Origin: Paenibacillus mellifer | Lineage (GTDB): Bacteria > Bacillota > Bacilli > Paenibacillales > Paenibacillaceae | NCBI RefSeq assembly: GCF_023195895.1 | Contig: NZ_JALPRK010000003.1 | Span: 1-64,000 of the forward strand | Length of the DNA: 64,000 nucleotides | Reading direction: 5' to 3' | Part shown: positions 51,530 to 60,398 of the stretch, in pieces | Layout of the letters: each line of letters starts with the position of its first letter | How positions within the stretch are numbered: the stretch's first letter is position 1 | Position numbers and translations under genes: made by a program | The notes under the pieces: model-generated | Database searches by the model: none | Told to the model about the DNA's origin: nothing | What the model saw: only the letters and a program-made list of their open reading frames with translations

Positions 51530-53224
51530 CTATCCCTTCACTCGAAACTTGCCCAACACCTGCTGCAGCTCGTCCGATACCGCCGATAGCGAAGCGCATG
51601 AGGCGTTGATATCCGCGATGGCCGACAGCTGGGTCGCCGAAGCGCTGCTCACTTCCTGCGCGGCGGCGCCCGAGCTTCGGGCGATATCCGCGATGACGTG
51701 GACGGAAGCCGTGACTTCCTCAATCCCCGCGGACATCTGCTGGGCCGTCGCAGCGAGCTGCTCGATTTGGTCGGCGATTTGGCCGTTGGAAGCGGAGATG
51801 TCCGCAAAGCTGCGGTCCGTCTGCTGCGTTAACGCAAGGCCCGACTCGACCTCCCCGATCACCAGATCCATCGCTTCCAGCGACTGTTTGATGTCCGTAT
51901 CGATCTGCGTCATGACCTCGGCGATCCGTTCCGACGAAGCCTCCGACTGTTCAGCCAGCTTACGGACCTCGGAGGCGACGACAGCGAAGCCGCGCCCCTC
52001 CTCGCCGGCACGAGCCGCCTCGATCGACGCATTAAGCGCGAGCAGATTCGTCTGCTGGGAAATCCCGCGGATCGCCTCTACCATCAAGGCGATTTCCTGC
52101 GATTTATCGTTCAGCAGCCGGACCAGCGAGCTGCTGGCCTGTACCGAACGGTCGATGGATTCCATCTGTGCGACCGTCCTGCGAACTTGCTCTCCGCCGG
52201 CAACGGCCTGCTGCCTGGACTGCCCAGCCAGCTCGGCGGCTTCGGAGGCATGCTCGGCGATGTTTTGCACGCCGATGGCGATCTCCTCCATAGCGCGGGC
52301 ATTCTCCGCCGTGCTCATCGTCTGGCTCTCCGCCCCCGCGGCAACTTGCTCAATCGAGGCCGCAATCCGCGCCGAGCCATCGTTGGTTTGCTCCGCGACC
52401 GTCTGTAGCCTCCGGGCGGCCTCAGTCACCTTGTCTGAAGCGAGCATCCCCTGCTGCACCAGCTGCTGCAGACTCGCCCCCATCTGATTGTAGCTGGCGC
52501 TGAGCAACCCGATTTCGTCCCGCGAATCGTCGCGGAGGGTCGCCGTAAAATCGCCGGCCCCGGCTTGTTCCATCGCTTTGGCTAGCCGGCTGAGCCGTTT
52601 TTTCATGCCACGCATATATCCCAAGATCAACGCGATGGAGATCACAAGCGCTGCCGCAAAAACTACGGCAAAACGCTGAATAAATGTCCCGCGAATGGTT
52701 TCCATTAATTGCTGCGATGCCCCCACGTACAAGATGCCGATGACCTCGCCGCCGTCCGATCGGATCGGTTGATACGCCGCCTGATACGTTAGGCCAACCA
52801 CCACCGCTTCCCCGTAGTAGCTGCTGCCACCCTTGAGGACAACGTCGGCCACCTTGTCAGACACCTTCGTACCTACAGCCCGTTCTCCCTCCGCCATCAC
52901 ATTGGTCGTTACGCGAGTATCCCCTTGGAAAATCGTTACCGTGTCTTCTGTCATTTCCCCGATTTCGTCCACGATTTCAAAGTTCCCGCTAATCACAGTT
53001 TCACCTTTGTAAAATTGGTCTCCCTCGATGCGCCAAGCACCGGGGTACTTGCTGTCCAAATAGCGGTTAACCAGTTCCAAGTCGCTTCGCGCTTTAGCCG
53101 TAGCGAACGTCTTAATGCCGCTCTCCATTTGTTTAACCGCTACATAGCCAATTGTCCCTGACACGACCACTAAAATGCCGACCACAATCAGATTGATTTT
53201 CGTCCCGATGCTTCGAATACGCAT
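51530..53224 (-). CDS. Methyl-accepting chemotaxis protein
   Basis: A 564-residue receptor. A membrane segment at about 9-29, an extracellular single-Cache-type domain to about 185 ([23 protein letters not shown], landmark [18 protein letters not shown]), a second segment near 190-210, HAMP to about 265, then the signalling domain. The hairpin tip [27 protein letters not shown] (landmark [16 protein letters not shown]) binds CheA/CheW. The ligand is not known; dicarboxylates and similar acids are common for this sensor type. Confidence 0.92.
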   Translation of the reverse strand: MRIRSIGTKINLIVVGILVVVSGTIGYVAVKQMESGIKTFATAKARSDLELVNRYLDSKYPGAWRIEGDQFYKGETVISGNFEIVDEIGEMTEDTVTIFQGDTRVTTNVMAEGERAVGTKVSDKVADVVLKGGSSYYGEAVVVGLTYQAAYQPIRSDGGEVIGILYVGASQQLMETIRGTFIQRFAVVFAAALVISIALILGYMRGMKKRLSRLAKAMEQAGAGDFTATLRDDSRDEIGLLSASYNQMGASLQQLVQQGMLASDKVTEAARRLQTVAEQTNDGSARIAASIEQVAAGAESQTMSTAENARAMEEIAIGVQNIAEHASEAAELAGQSRQQAVAGGEQVRRTVAQMESIDRSVQASSSLVRLLNDKSQEIALMVEAIRGISQQTNLLALNASIEAARAGEEGRGFAVVASEVRKLAEQSEASSERIAEVMTQIDTDIKQSLEAMDLVIGEVESGLALTQQTDRSFADISASNGQIADQIEQLAATAQQMSAGIEEVTASVHVIADIARSSGAAAQEVSSASATQLSAIADINASCASLSAVSDELQQVLGKFRVKG

Positions 53225-53292
53225 AATTTTCGCCTCCTTACAGCTTTCACTAAATCATAAGGGTTCCCGTAGGTTTTGTGTAGAAAAGGAAA

Positions 53293-53324
53293 GCCCAGCG
53301 CCCCCAGTATTTAGGGGCCTGGGC
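53293..53324 (-). terminator. Terminator after the small acidic protein gene
   Basis: GCCCAG (53293-53298) plus GCCCC (53300-53304) pair with GGGGC (53314-53318) plus CTGGGC (53319-53324). On the minus strand TTTCCTTTTC follows. Confidence 0.7.
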
Positions 53325-53343
53325 CATATTTATTTTCCGCTAA

Positions 53344-53622
53344 CTAATCGATGTATCCGGCGAGTCCGTGCTCCGTCAAATAATCCATCTCCAAATCGAG
53401 GATGGTTTCCACCGTCAATTCATCGAGCTTCACGTCGCTTCGGCTCAGGACATAGTCCACCAAATCGTCCCCGTCGATCTCTACTTCGCCATCAGCATTC
53501 TGTTGAGCTTGGTTGATAAAATCCGCTTCATGCTTCAGCACCAACCGGATGCTGTCCAGACTCGACTTCGACCGGTCGGCGATAAACTGGACAAGCTCCT
53601 GTTCATTGATTTGATCGCTCAC
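53344..53622 (-). CDS. Small acidic protein of unknown function
   Basis: A 92-residue, strongly acidic, probably all-helical protein, not recognised. It has no signal peptide, membrane segment or Cys. Two similar-sized halves are visible: an N-terminal helix pair (ELVQFIADRSKSSLDSIRLVL), and a C-terminal pair with DDLVDYVLSRSDVKLDELTVETIL. Both contain the pattern L-V-x-[FY]-[IV], then a serine, then a Leu-Asp pair, so they may be an internal duplication. Clear terminator behind it and its own gap before it. Confidence 0.7.
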   Translation of the reverse strand: MSDQINEQELVQFIADRSKSSLDSIRLVLKHEADFINQAQQNADGEVEIDGDDLVDYVLSRSDVKLDELTVETILDLEMDYLTEHGLAGYID

Positions 53623-53660
53623 AAAAGTTCACTCCTGCCCTATTAGGTTCAATTTGTTTC

Positions 53661-54248
53661 CTAGTCTTTCTCGTAGATGTAAATTTTAGTACGGTACAGA
53701 TCCTGGCAGGTGACGACCTTCACCGGCTGCCAACCCGGCAGGGCAAAACACACACTGATCACCCGGGCCCCCGGGGTTAACTGCGCCCGAAGCAAGGGAT
53801 CAAGTCGCCGCATCGCTTCAGGGTATAGATAACAGATAACCATGCCCGCAGTTTCGTAAGGAAACTTGTAGAGGTCTCCCCGCAAAAACTGCACCTGAGG
53901 ATGATCTCCCATCCGCAAAGCGATACGGGAATACAACCAGGGGATCATCGAGTTCTCGATCCCGACGATTGGCAGGCCAGGATCGGCCCCGGCGATGGCC
54001 AAAGCCAGCGTCCCCCAGCCCGACCCCGCTTCCACGACGGGGCGGGCAGGAAAGAGCGAAGCCGCCCCCTTAGGGGCGGCAGTACGTTTCAGGTGCATCA
54101 GTTCCCGGACGACCGCCCGCCGGACGACGGCGGAAGCGGGCATCGGCGAGATCCCGTTCCTCCAGCTCCGATACACAATCATCACGGCCGCAATCAGCAG
54201 GAAGATCAGCAAGACGGCAGGCAGAATCGGGATGGCAGACGCGGGCAT
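53661..54248 (-). CDS. Membrane-anchored class I SAM-dependent methyltransferase
   Basis: A 195-residue protein. Residues 5-28 (PILPAVLLIFLLIAAVMIVY) form one membrane segment, followed by a basic linker. VVEAGSGWGTLALAIA near 70-85 is motif I (SAM site), VGIENSMIPWLYSRIA motif post-I and VQFLRGDLYKFPY motif II. The substrate is unknown; an anchor on a small-molecule-type methyltransferase suggests a membrane-bound substrate such as a quinone or lipid. It ends 38 bp before the acidic protein gene in the same direction. Confidence 0.75.
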   Translation of the reverse strand: MPASAIPILPAVLLIFLLIAAVMIVYRSWRNGISPMPASAVVRRAVVRELMHLKRTAAPKGAASLFPARPVVEAGSGWGTLALAIAGADPGLPIVGIENSMIPWLYSRIALRMGDHPQVQFLRGDLYKFPYETAGMVICYLYPEAMRRLDPLLRAQLTPGARVISVCFALPGWQPVKVVTCQDLYRTKIYIYEKD

Positions 54249-54330
54249 GGGGACATCTCCTTGGGGTTATCTGGATCTTCTTATTGTAACAGACCCCGTC
54301 CCTACGCTCCATCCGCATTCCCGTAGAACA

Positions 54331-54753
54331 TCAGATAGTTGACCATTTGGCTGCGCCAAGAAAAGACTCCAGCAGCCACATGTCCTGAATATCCGTCGAT
54401 GCGATTCCCTGCTCAGGGTTCCGAGTTCCTTTTTCCTTGATCGAAAGCATGCCGTCTAATCGTTCATTTAGGGCCCCGGGATAGAACCACAACCCCTTCC
54501 CCCCGTCTTGCGCGGCTTCTGCCATAAACTGAACAGACTCCTTGGGATTCAAGCAATAGATTGCCGGAGCCAAAAGCGGATATACATATTCGCCAGCTTG
54601 CCAGGTTCCGGCCCCTTCCAGCGCAAGGATCAGACCGAACCCATCTCCGTTGTGAGGACGATCGGTGAAGATTTGCGGATAGGTCCCTGACTGGTACGAC
54701 ATTGCCAAACGGTACCCCGGATGATGAGTTCTCCCTTCGGTCCAAACCGCCAT
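54331..54753 (-). CDS. Lone AraC-type cupin sensor domain, possibly frameshifted at its end
   Basis: A 140-residue protein, ATG 54753 behind AGGAGAGGTGACGG. It resembles the N-terminal ligand-binding cupin of AraC regulators (HHPGYRLAMSY, GLILALEGAGTWQ, PLLAPAIYCLNPKE), but no helix-turn-helix follows. The last residues read LGAAKWSTI and stop. In the next frame the same DNA reads SWRSQMVNYLMFYGNADGA, which looks more protein-like, so one base may be missing in the TTTT run near 54355. Even then no DNA-binding domain would be gained. Function unknown. Confidence 0.55.
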   Translation of the reverse strand: MAVWTEGRTHHPGYRLAMSYQSGTYPQIFTDRPHNGDGFGLILALEGAGTWQAGEYVYPLLAPAIYCLNPKESVQFMAEAAQDGGKGLWFYPGALNERLDGMLSIKEKGTRNPEQGIASTDIQDMWLLESFLGAAKWSTI

Positions 54754-54829
54754 TCCCGTCACCTCTCCTGACGACGCCCCCCTCTTAGGGAGACTTTTTA
54801 CAGCTATTATAATTCGAGTCACTGGAAAA

Positions 54830-56434
54830 TTATAGCCGGGACAAGCTGTTCACTATCCTCCAGTTCCCATTACAGGCGGCCTGAATGGTCTCGTGCCGCT
54901 CGATGTACTCCGCCACCAGCTCCGCCATATCGGTTTGGATTTCTCTTACCACCGGCTTGCCCCGGTACATGTCATAATCGCCGCCTCCGCCGGCGCGGTA
55001 ATTGTTCATGACAACCTCAACCTCTGTCTCGTCTTGCAGCGGCGCCCCGTTCCGGGTCAACCTCACGACCCGCTGCCCTACGGGTTTGGCGACGTCCAGC
55101 TCGTATTCGATCCCTTCCCACATATCGTAATTGTAATGTTGCGCCTTAGGTTCGAGATAACCCGGATTGACCGCGATCGCGCCATCTTCTCCCAGCACAA
55201 AATAGTTTGCTGTCTGTTCCAGCGCCTCTCGAATGTCCCGCCCGGTCAAGCGCAGGACGGTCAGCGTGTTCGGATACATAAAGTTCGTCAGCACATCCCG
55301 CAGCGTAATCCCGCCGGCAAAACCCTTGGATTGTTCGCTTAACAACGCCGCATTGGAGACGTTCACCCCGGCCGCCTCCATCTGCACCTGATTAACGAAC
55401 TCCATGAAGGGGTGATCCGCCAAGCGGCAGGTGAACGGGCTCTCGATCGTCATGTCGCCGTCCACTCGGCCGATTGGTTGGTCCAGCCAAGCTTGTGTAG
55501 CCGATTCCACCGGATGCACAAGCTCCAGCACCTCGCGATCGGCCGCCACGGCGGTATCGGGAACGAGCAGCTCGGCTGTCTTCTCGCGAACGGTCCAGCG
55601 GCCGTCGGCCCGGCGCTGGAAGCAGACGGTGATTTTGCCTAAAGCTTGTCCCCCCGTCCCCGGCTGGATCACCGTCACCCCGCCAACCTCGCCTGCAATC
55701 ATCCGATGTTGATGACCGGTGATCAACACATCGATGCCTGGTACCTCGAGGCACATCGCGTAACCTTGATTTTCACCGGTCAACCGTTCCGTCGCCGCTC
55801 CTGTCGCCAAATCTCGCTCAAAACCACCATGGTAACTGACCACGAGCAAGTCCGGCTGTTCCACCTCACGGATACGGGGAACCCAGTTCTTCACCGTCTC
55901 CAGCGCGTCCCGAAACGTCCAGCCCGCGATGTGACGGGGATGCTCCCAATGGGGGATGTAGTGGGTTGTGACGCCTAAGATGGCGATTTTCACCCCCTCC
56001 GGGCTGGTCTTCACAATATACGGCTTGCCAAACGCCGGCTCATCCGTCCCTATATCCATGATCCCCGCCGACAGCCACGGAAAACGGGAATCGTTGATGA
56101 CTTTGTGCAGCAGCTCCTGCCCGTAATTAAATTCGTGATTGCCCGGCACCGCCGCATCATATTTCAGCAGATTCAAGGCTGCGATCGATGGATGGACGCC
56201 ATTCGGATCATTTTTGACGTAAAAGGTGCACAGCGGGGTGCCCTGAATGATATCCCCATTATCGACCAGCAGCAGGCCGGGCGTTTGCTCGCGTTCGTGC
56301 CGAATGAGCGTGGCCAGCTTGGCCAGACCGAATGGCCGCTCCTCAGACGTGCGGTAATCCGTTGGATAAATGAAGCCATGTACATCGCTCGTGACTAAAA
56401 TTTTGCAAACGGCTTCCTCCCTAAACTTCTCCAT
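54830..56434 (-). CDS. Bifunctional metallophosphatase/5'-nucleotidase (YfkN/UshA type)
   Basis: A 534-residue protein. ATG 56434 chosen behind AGAGGTGGATGAC. The metallophosphoesterase half has VTSDVHGFIYP (metal Asp/His), LLVDNGDIIQGT, PGNHEFNYG and ITGHQHRM. The C-terminal half (about 330-534) is the nucleotide-binding 5'-nucleotidase domain. No signal peptide is seen, so unlike UshA it likely acts in the cytoplasm. It diverges from the phnDCEE importer with a 181-bp gap, which suggests a shared role in getting phosphate from organic phosphates. Confidence 0.87.
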   Translation of the reverse strand: MEKFREEAVCKILVTSDVHGFIYPTDYRTSEERPFGLAKLATLIRHEREQTPGLLLVDNGDIIQGTPLCTFYVKNDPNGVHPSIAALNLLKYDAAVPGNHEFNYGQELLHKVINDSRFPWLSAGIMDIGTDEPAFGKPYIVKTSPEGVKIAILGVTTHYIPHWEHPRHIAGWTFRDALETVKNWVPRIREVEQPDLLVVSYHGGFERDLATGAATERLTGENQGYAMCLEVPGIDVLITGHQHRMIAGEVGGVTVIQPGTGGQALGKITVCFQRRADGRWTVREKTAELLVPDTAVAADREVLELVHPVESATQAWLDQPIGRVDGDMTIESPFTCRLADHPFMEFVNQVQMEAAGVNVSNAALLSEQSKGFAGGITLRDVLTNFMYPNTLTVLRLTGRDIREALEQTANYFVLGEDGAIAVNPGYLEPKAQHYNYDMWEGIEYELDVAKPVGQRVVRLTRNGAPLQDETEVEVVMNNYRAGGGGDYDMYRGKPVVREIQTDMAELVAEYIERHETIQAACNGNWRIVNSLSRL

Positions 56435-56615
56435 GTCATCCACCTCTAATTTCATCTTATTGCTATCCATTCTAGCAACGAACATCGCGAGTTTTGTAAA
56501 CTACTGAAAATTAGGATTTTACAAACTTCAACTTTACCTCTGACGGCAGGTTAATAAAACTCTTATATAGTAATCACGTAATCCAAAAAAATGAGATTAA
56601 GTGGAGGTCATACGC

Positions 56616-57632
56616 TTGAACAAGATTGCCAAGTTTGTTTTGCCTTTATTCTTGACGTTCTCCGTCATCCTGAGTGCTTGCGGAAACAACGCTCCAGCTA
56701 ACACCAGCGGGAATGCGTCGGCCGAATCCGGCCAAACCAATGCCACTGCTGCAAACGCCAGCACTAACGCGGCTGCCAACACTGCTGAAACCCCTGCTAA
56801 CACGGGCTATGTTCCTGAAACCTTGACGGTCCAATTCGTGCCTTCGCAAAATGCCGATACGCTCGAAGCGAAAGCGAAGCCGTTGGAAAAGCTGCTGTCC
56901 GATCGCTTGGGTATCCCGGTGAAAGTCAGCGTGTCGACCGACTACAATACGATTATCGAAGCCATGGCTTCCAAGCAAGTCGACGTGGGCTTCCTTCCTC
57001 CGACAGCATACGTGCTGGCGAAGGAGAAGGGCGCAGCTGAGGTTATTTTGCAGGCGCAACGTTTCGGGGTACAAGATGATACCGGCGCACCTACGGATCA
57101 GTTGGTTGATTTCTACAAATCGATGATCATCGTGAAGAAGGATTCCGACATCAAATCCGTTGAGGATCTGAAAGGCAAAAAAATCGCCTACCAAAACGTA
57201 ACGTCTTCCGCCGGGTATGTATGGCCGGCCGCTAAACTTCAAGAGGCAGGCTTGGATCCGCTGTCTGACGTAGAGCCTATTACGGTAAAAGGTCATGACC
57301 AAGGCGTCATCGCCGTTCTGAATGGCGATGTGGACGCTGCGGCCATCTTCCAGGATGCCCGTAACACCGTGGTTAAGGATTATCCGAAGGTATTCGAGGA
57401 TACTCGCGTACTGGCGTACACAGAGCCGATTCCAAACGATACGATCTCCGTTCGTTCCGACATGAATGCGGAATGGGTACAGAAGCTGAAGGATGCCTTC
57501 ATCGAAATCGGTAAGGATGCGGAAGGCCACCAAATTATTGCGGATATCTACACGCATGAAGGTTATGTCGAATCAAATGACAGTGTGTTCGACATCGTCC
57601 GCGAATATAACGAGAAAGTTAAAACGGAATAG
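56616..57632 (+). CDS. phnD: Phosphonate/phosphate-ester binding lipoprotein
   Basis: A 338-residue PhnD-type binding protein. TTG 56616 is chosen behind GGAGGTC; a GTG at 56601 lies within that site. The signal peptide ends in LSAC, lipid-bearing Cys22, followed by an Asn/Thr/Ala-rich linker of about 40 residues. The mature part has VQFVPSQNADTLEAKAKPLEKLL and KQVDVGFLPPTAYVLAKEKGA (landmark VDVGFLPPTAYVLA), typical of PhnD. Separated from phnC by a terminator-like hairpin, so more of it should be made than of the other parts. Confidence 0.92.
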   Translation: MNKIAKFVLPLFLTFSVILSACGNNAPANTSGNASAESGQTNATAANASTNAAANTAETPANTGYVPETLTVQFVPSQNADTLEAKAKPLEKLLSDRLGIPVKVSVSTDYNTIIEAMASKQVDVGFLPPTAYVLAKEKGAAEVILQAQRFGVQDDTGAPTDQLVDFYKSMIIVKKDSDIKSVEDLKGKKIAYQNVTSSAGYVWPAAKLQEAGLDPLSDVEPITVKGHDQGVIAVLNGDVDAAAIFQDARNTVVKDYPKVFEDTRVLAYTEPIPNDTISVRSDMNAEWVQKLKDAFIEIGKDAEGHQIIADIYTHEGYVESNDSVFDIVREYNEKVKTE

Positions 57633-57665
57633 GCTTTAAGCGAAATTTGACGAATACCCCCTGCA

Positions 57666-57710
57666 AGCCAGTCGGAGCGCTTCTGCGCTCCCGGCTGGCT
57701 GTGCGTTTTT
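57666..57710 (+). terminator. Attenuating terminator between phnD and phnC
   Basis: AGCCAG (57666-57671) and GGAGCGC pair with GCGCTCC and CTGGCT (57695-57700), then GTGCGTTTTT. It lies 33 bp after the phnD stop and 31 bp before phnC and is likely leaky. Confidence 0.7.
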
Positions 57711-57741
57711 CCAGAAACTTTTTTCCAAAAGGAGTCCTAAC

Positions 57742-58542
57742 GTGATAGAACTGCGCAATGTATCCAAAACATACCCGAATGGCACCAAAGGGCTGGATCA
57801 GATCAACCTGAAGATTGAGCCCGGTGAATTCGTAGCGATCGTAGGCTTGTCCGGTGCCGGTAAATCGACGCTGCTGCGGTCCATGAACCGGCTGCACGAT
57901 ATCTCCGAAGGCGATATTCGAATCGACGGCAAGTCGATCACGCAAGCCTCCGGCAAACCGCTGCGGATGATCCGTCGCGACATCGGCATGATCTTCCAGA
58001 GCTTCAATCTCGTGAAGCGTTCCTCTGTGCTGCGCAACGTGCTGGCCGGCCGAGTCGGCTACCATTCCACGCTGCGCACCCTGTTCGGACGATTCCCGGA
58101 GGCCGATGTGGAGTTAGCTTTTCAGGCGCTGGAGCGCGTTAATATCGTGGAAAAAGCGTACGCTCGAGCCGACCAGCTCTCCGGCGGACAACAGCAGCGG
58201 GTGGCGATTGCCCGTGTGCTGGCACAGGAAGCGAAAATCATCCTCGCAGACGAGCCGGTGGCCTCGCTGGATCCTTTGACGACCAAGCAGGTTATGGATG
58301 ATCTGAAGCGTATTAACGTTGAGCTCGGGATTACGACGATTGTGAACCTGCATTTCATCGACTTGGCGCGCAGCTACGCTACCCGAATTATCGGGCTCCG
58401 CGCGGGTCAGGTGGTCTTCGACGGACCGGTGTCGGAGGCGACGGACGAGCGATTCGCAGAGATTTATGGCCGCGCCATCGACCAAGAAGAGCTGCTGGCG
58501 ACCCGACTCCCGGGACCGCAGGTGCTGGAGGCGAAGGCTTGA
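57742..58542 (+). CDS. phnC: Phosphonate ABC transporter ATP-binding protein
   Basis: A 266-residue ATPase starting with GTG behind [24 protein letters not shown] is Walker A (34-46), [16 protein letters not shown] the signature, [11 protein letters not shown]alker B. PhnC-type features are the [14 protein letters not shown] segment and short C-terminus. Its stop overlaps the next ATG (TGATG). Confidence 0.94.
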   Translation: MIELRNVSKTYPNGTKGLDQINLKIEPGEFVAIVGLSGAGKSTLLRSMNRLHDISEGDIRIDGKSITQASGKPLRMIRRDIGMIFQSFNLVKRSSVLRNVLAGRVGYHSTLRTLFGRFPEADVELAFQALERVNIVEKAYARADQLSGGQQQRVAIARVLAQEAKIILADEPVASLDPLTTKQVMDDLKRINVELGITTIVNLHFIDLARSYATRIIGLRAGQVVFDGPVSEATDERFAEIYGRAIDQEELLATRLPGPQVLEAKA

Positions 58543-59417
58543 TGAATACGAATCCGCGTCCAAATGCCAAATCCAACGCCCAAGCGAACGCTAATAAGTC
58601 CGCCAACCTCAGCGTAAACCCGCCCGGCCAAGCCGGCTTGAACCGGGATCGTCCTCAAGCTCCCGGCAAGCTGAAGCATTATTTGACCGCCGTGATCATT
58701 CTGCTTCTGCTATGGGGCAGCTCCGTGGACACGGAGGCTTCGCTGGGCAAGCTGATCCAGGGCTCGCCGAACATGCTGGACCTGCTGCGGGAGATGTTCC
58801 CGCCGAAGTGGAGCTACTTCGACAACATCGTACCGGCGATGCTGGAGACGATCCGCATGGCGCTGATCGGCACGACCTTCGGCGCAATCTTCGCGGTACC
58901 GGTCGCGCTGCTCTGCGCCTCCAACCTTAGCCGCAGCGCCTGGATCTATCAGCCCGTCCGCTTCCTGCTGAACCTCGTACGGACGATTCCCGACCTGTTG
59001 CTGGCGGCGATCTTCGTCGCCATCTTCGGACTCGGGCCGTTGCCCGGCATGATGGCGCTTACGGTGTTCTCGTTTGGTTTGATCGCCAAACTAACCTACG
59101 AAGCGCTGGAGACAATCGACCGCGGACCCCTGGAAGCGATGACGTCCGTCGGGGCTAGTTCGGTGCAGCGCATCGTCTTTGGCGTCGTACCGCAAATCCA
59201 AGCCCACTTTATTTCCTACGTTTTGTACACGTTCGAAATTAACGTGCGCGCCGCGGCGGTGCTGGGTCTGGTTGGGGCCGGCGGGATCGGCCATTATTAC
59301 GAAGTGACTTTGGGTTTCCTGGAGTATGACAAGACGTGCATGATCATCTTGTTCACGCTCGCGGTCGTACTGCTGATCGATTATGTAAGCACCAAATTGC
59401 GGGAGAAATTATTATGA
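58542..59417 (+). CDS. phnE: Phosphonate ABC transporter permease, first copy
   Basis: A 291-residue permease. A very hydrophilic, Asn/Ala-rich N-terminus of about 40 residues precedes the membrane part. The EAA-like loop is EALETIDRGPLEAMTSVGAS, and YVLYTFEINVRAAAVLGLVGAGGIG is the PhnE signature (landmark FEINVRAAAVLGLVGAGGIG). ATG overlaps the phnC stop by one base. It forms a heterodimer with the second copy. Confidence 0.92.
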   Translation: MNTNPRPNAKSNAQANANKSANLSVNPPGQAGLNRDRPQAPGKLKHYLTAVIILLLLWGSSVDTEASLGKLIQGSPNMLDLLREMFPPKWSYFDNIVPAMLETIRMALIGTTFGAIFAVPVALLCASNLSRSAWIYQPVRFLLNLVRTIPDLLLAAIFVAIFGLGPLPGMMALTVFSFGLIAKLTYEALETIDRGPLEAMTSVGASSVQRIVFGVVPQIQAHFISYVLYTFEINVRAAAVLGLVGAGGIGHYYEVTLGFLEYDKTCMIILFTLAVVLLIDYVSTKLREKLL

Positions 59418-60232
59418 CGACAAACGCAAATGCAAATACCTGGCGGCACAAAGTGCAGAAGCCCAAGAAGAACCGCTACCGCTGGCTAATTTATCTGCTG
59501 CTCCTTCTCTTATATATATGGGCGTTCGCCGGTATCCCATTTGACGGGATCAAGGAAACCGCCGGCCAAATTACGAAGTCGATCCTCTCGGGGTTGTTCT
59601 CACCCGATTGGGATTACGTCTATTTACCGGACGGCGAGGATTTGCTGCGGGGATTGCTTGAGACGTTGACCATCTCGATCCTGGGTACCTTTGTGTCTTC
59701 ATTGGTCTGCCTGCCGTTCGCCTTCTGGTCAGCAGCTAATCGAAGCAAACCGCGTTTCGCTTCCGGTTCGGGCAAAATGCTGCTCAGCTTTATCCGCACC
59801 TTCCCGGAAATCGTGATGGCGCTGCTGTTCATCAAGGCTGTGGGACCAAACGCCTTCGCCGGCGTGCTCGCGCTGGGGCTGCATTCGGTTGGGATGCTGG
59901 GCAAGCTGTTCGCCGATGAGATCGAGAACATGGATCATGGCCCAACCGAAGCGCTTGTCGCTGCAGGGGCCAGTCGCCTGCAAATCCTGTGGTTTGCCGT
60001 GTTGCCACAGGTGCTCCCGGGCTTCCTATCTTACACGCTGTACCGGTTCGAGATCAACTTGCGTTCCGCCACGATCCTCGGCGTAATTGGCGCCGGCGGG
60101 ATCGGGACTCCGTTGATCTTCGCCCTCAGCTCGCGGGATTGGGATCGCGTCGGGATCATCCTGCTCGGCATCATCGTGATGATCACCCTCGTGGACTGGA
60201 TCTCCGGGGCATTGCGGAAAAAGCTGGTGTAA
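59414..60232 (+). CDS. phnE: Phosphonate ABC transporter permease, second copy
   Basis: A 272-residue permease. ATG 59414 overlaps the first copy's stop by 4 bp (ATGA). It has the matching blocks DEIENMDHGPTEALVAAGAS and FEINLRSATILGVIGAGGIG. The N-terminal 25 residues are basic. Tandem phnE genes are common in Bacilli importers of phosphonate or phosphate esters. Confidence 0.92.
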   Translation: MTTNANANTWRHKVQKPKKNRYRWLIYLLLLLLYIWAFAGIPFDGIKETAGQITKSILSGLFSPDWDYVYLPDGEDLLRGLLETLTISILGTFVSSLVCLPFAFWSAANRSKPRFASGSGKMLLSFIRTFPEIVMALLFIKAVGPNAFAGVLALGLHSVGMLGKLFADEIENMDHGPTEALVAAGASRLQILWFAVLPQVLPGFLSYTLYRFEINLRSATILGVIGAGGIGTPLIFALSSRDWDRVGIILLGIIVMITLVDWISGALRKKLV

Positions 60233-60255
60233 CCCCGCTGCTCCACCAACACGCA

Positions 60256-60398
60256 GCGCATTCTGTATGATTTTTCGAATACAATCCGGCGAATCGACGC
60301 CAAATGGCTCATTCTATATGAAATTTCGAATACAATGAGCCACTCTGACCTCGAAGCGGTCTATTCTATTTGATTTTTCATATAGAATAGGCCGTTTC
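60256..60398. repeat. Intergenic palindromic array 6, three units
   Basis: Units begin ATTCTGTATGA (60260), ATTCTATATGA (60311) and ATTCTATTTGA (60363), 51 and 52 bp apart. Units 1 and 2 end in TTTCGAATACAAT; unit 3 ends in TTTCATATAGAAT and is a nearly perfect palindrome. The GC flanks also pair (GGCTC/GAGCC around unit 2). The third unit forms the last codons of the neighbouring broken gene. The array lies between phnE and that gene, which converge. Confidence 0.7.

Noticed and set aside
56517..56600. PhoP boxes in the gap between the phosphoesterase and phnD
   Set aside because: TTTACA, TTTACC and TTAATA words occur but not with the 11-bp direct-repeat spacing needed.
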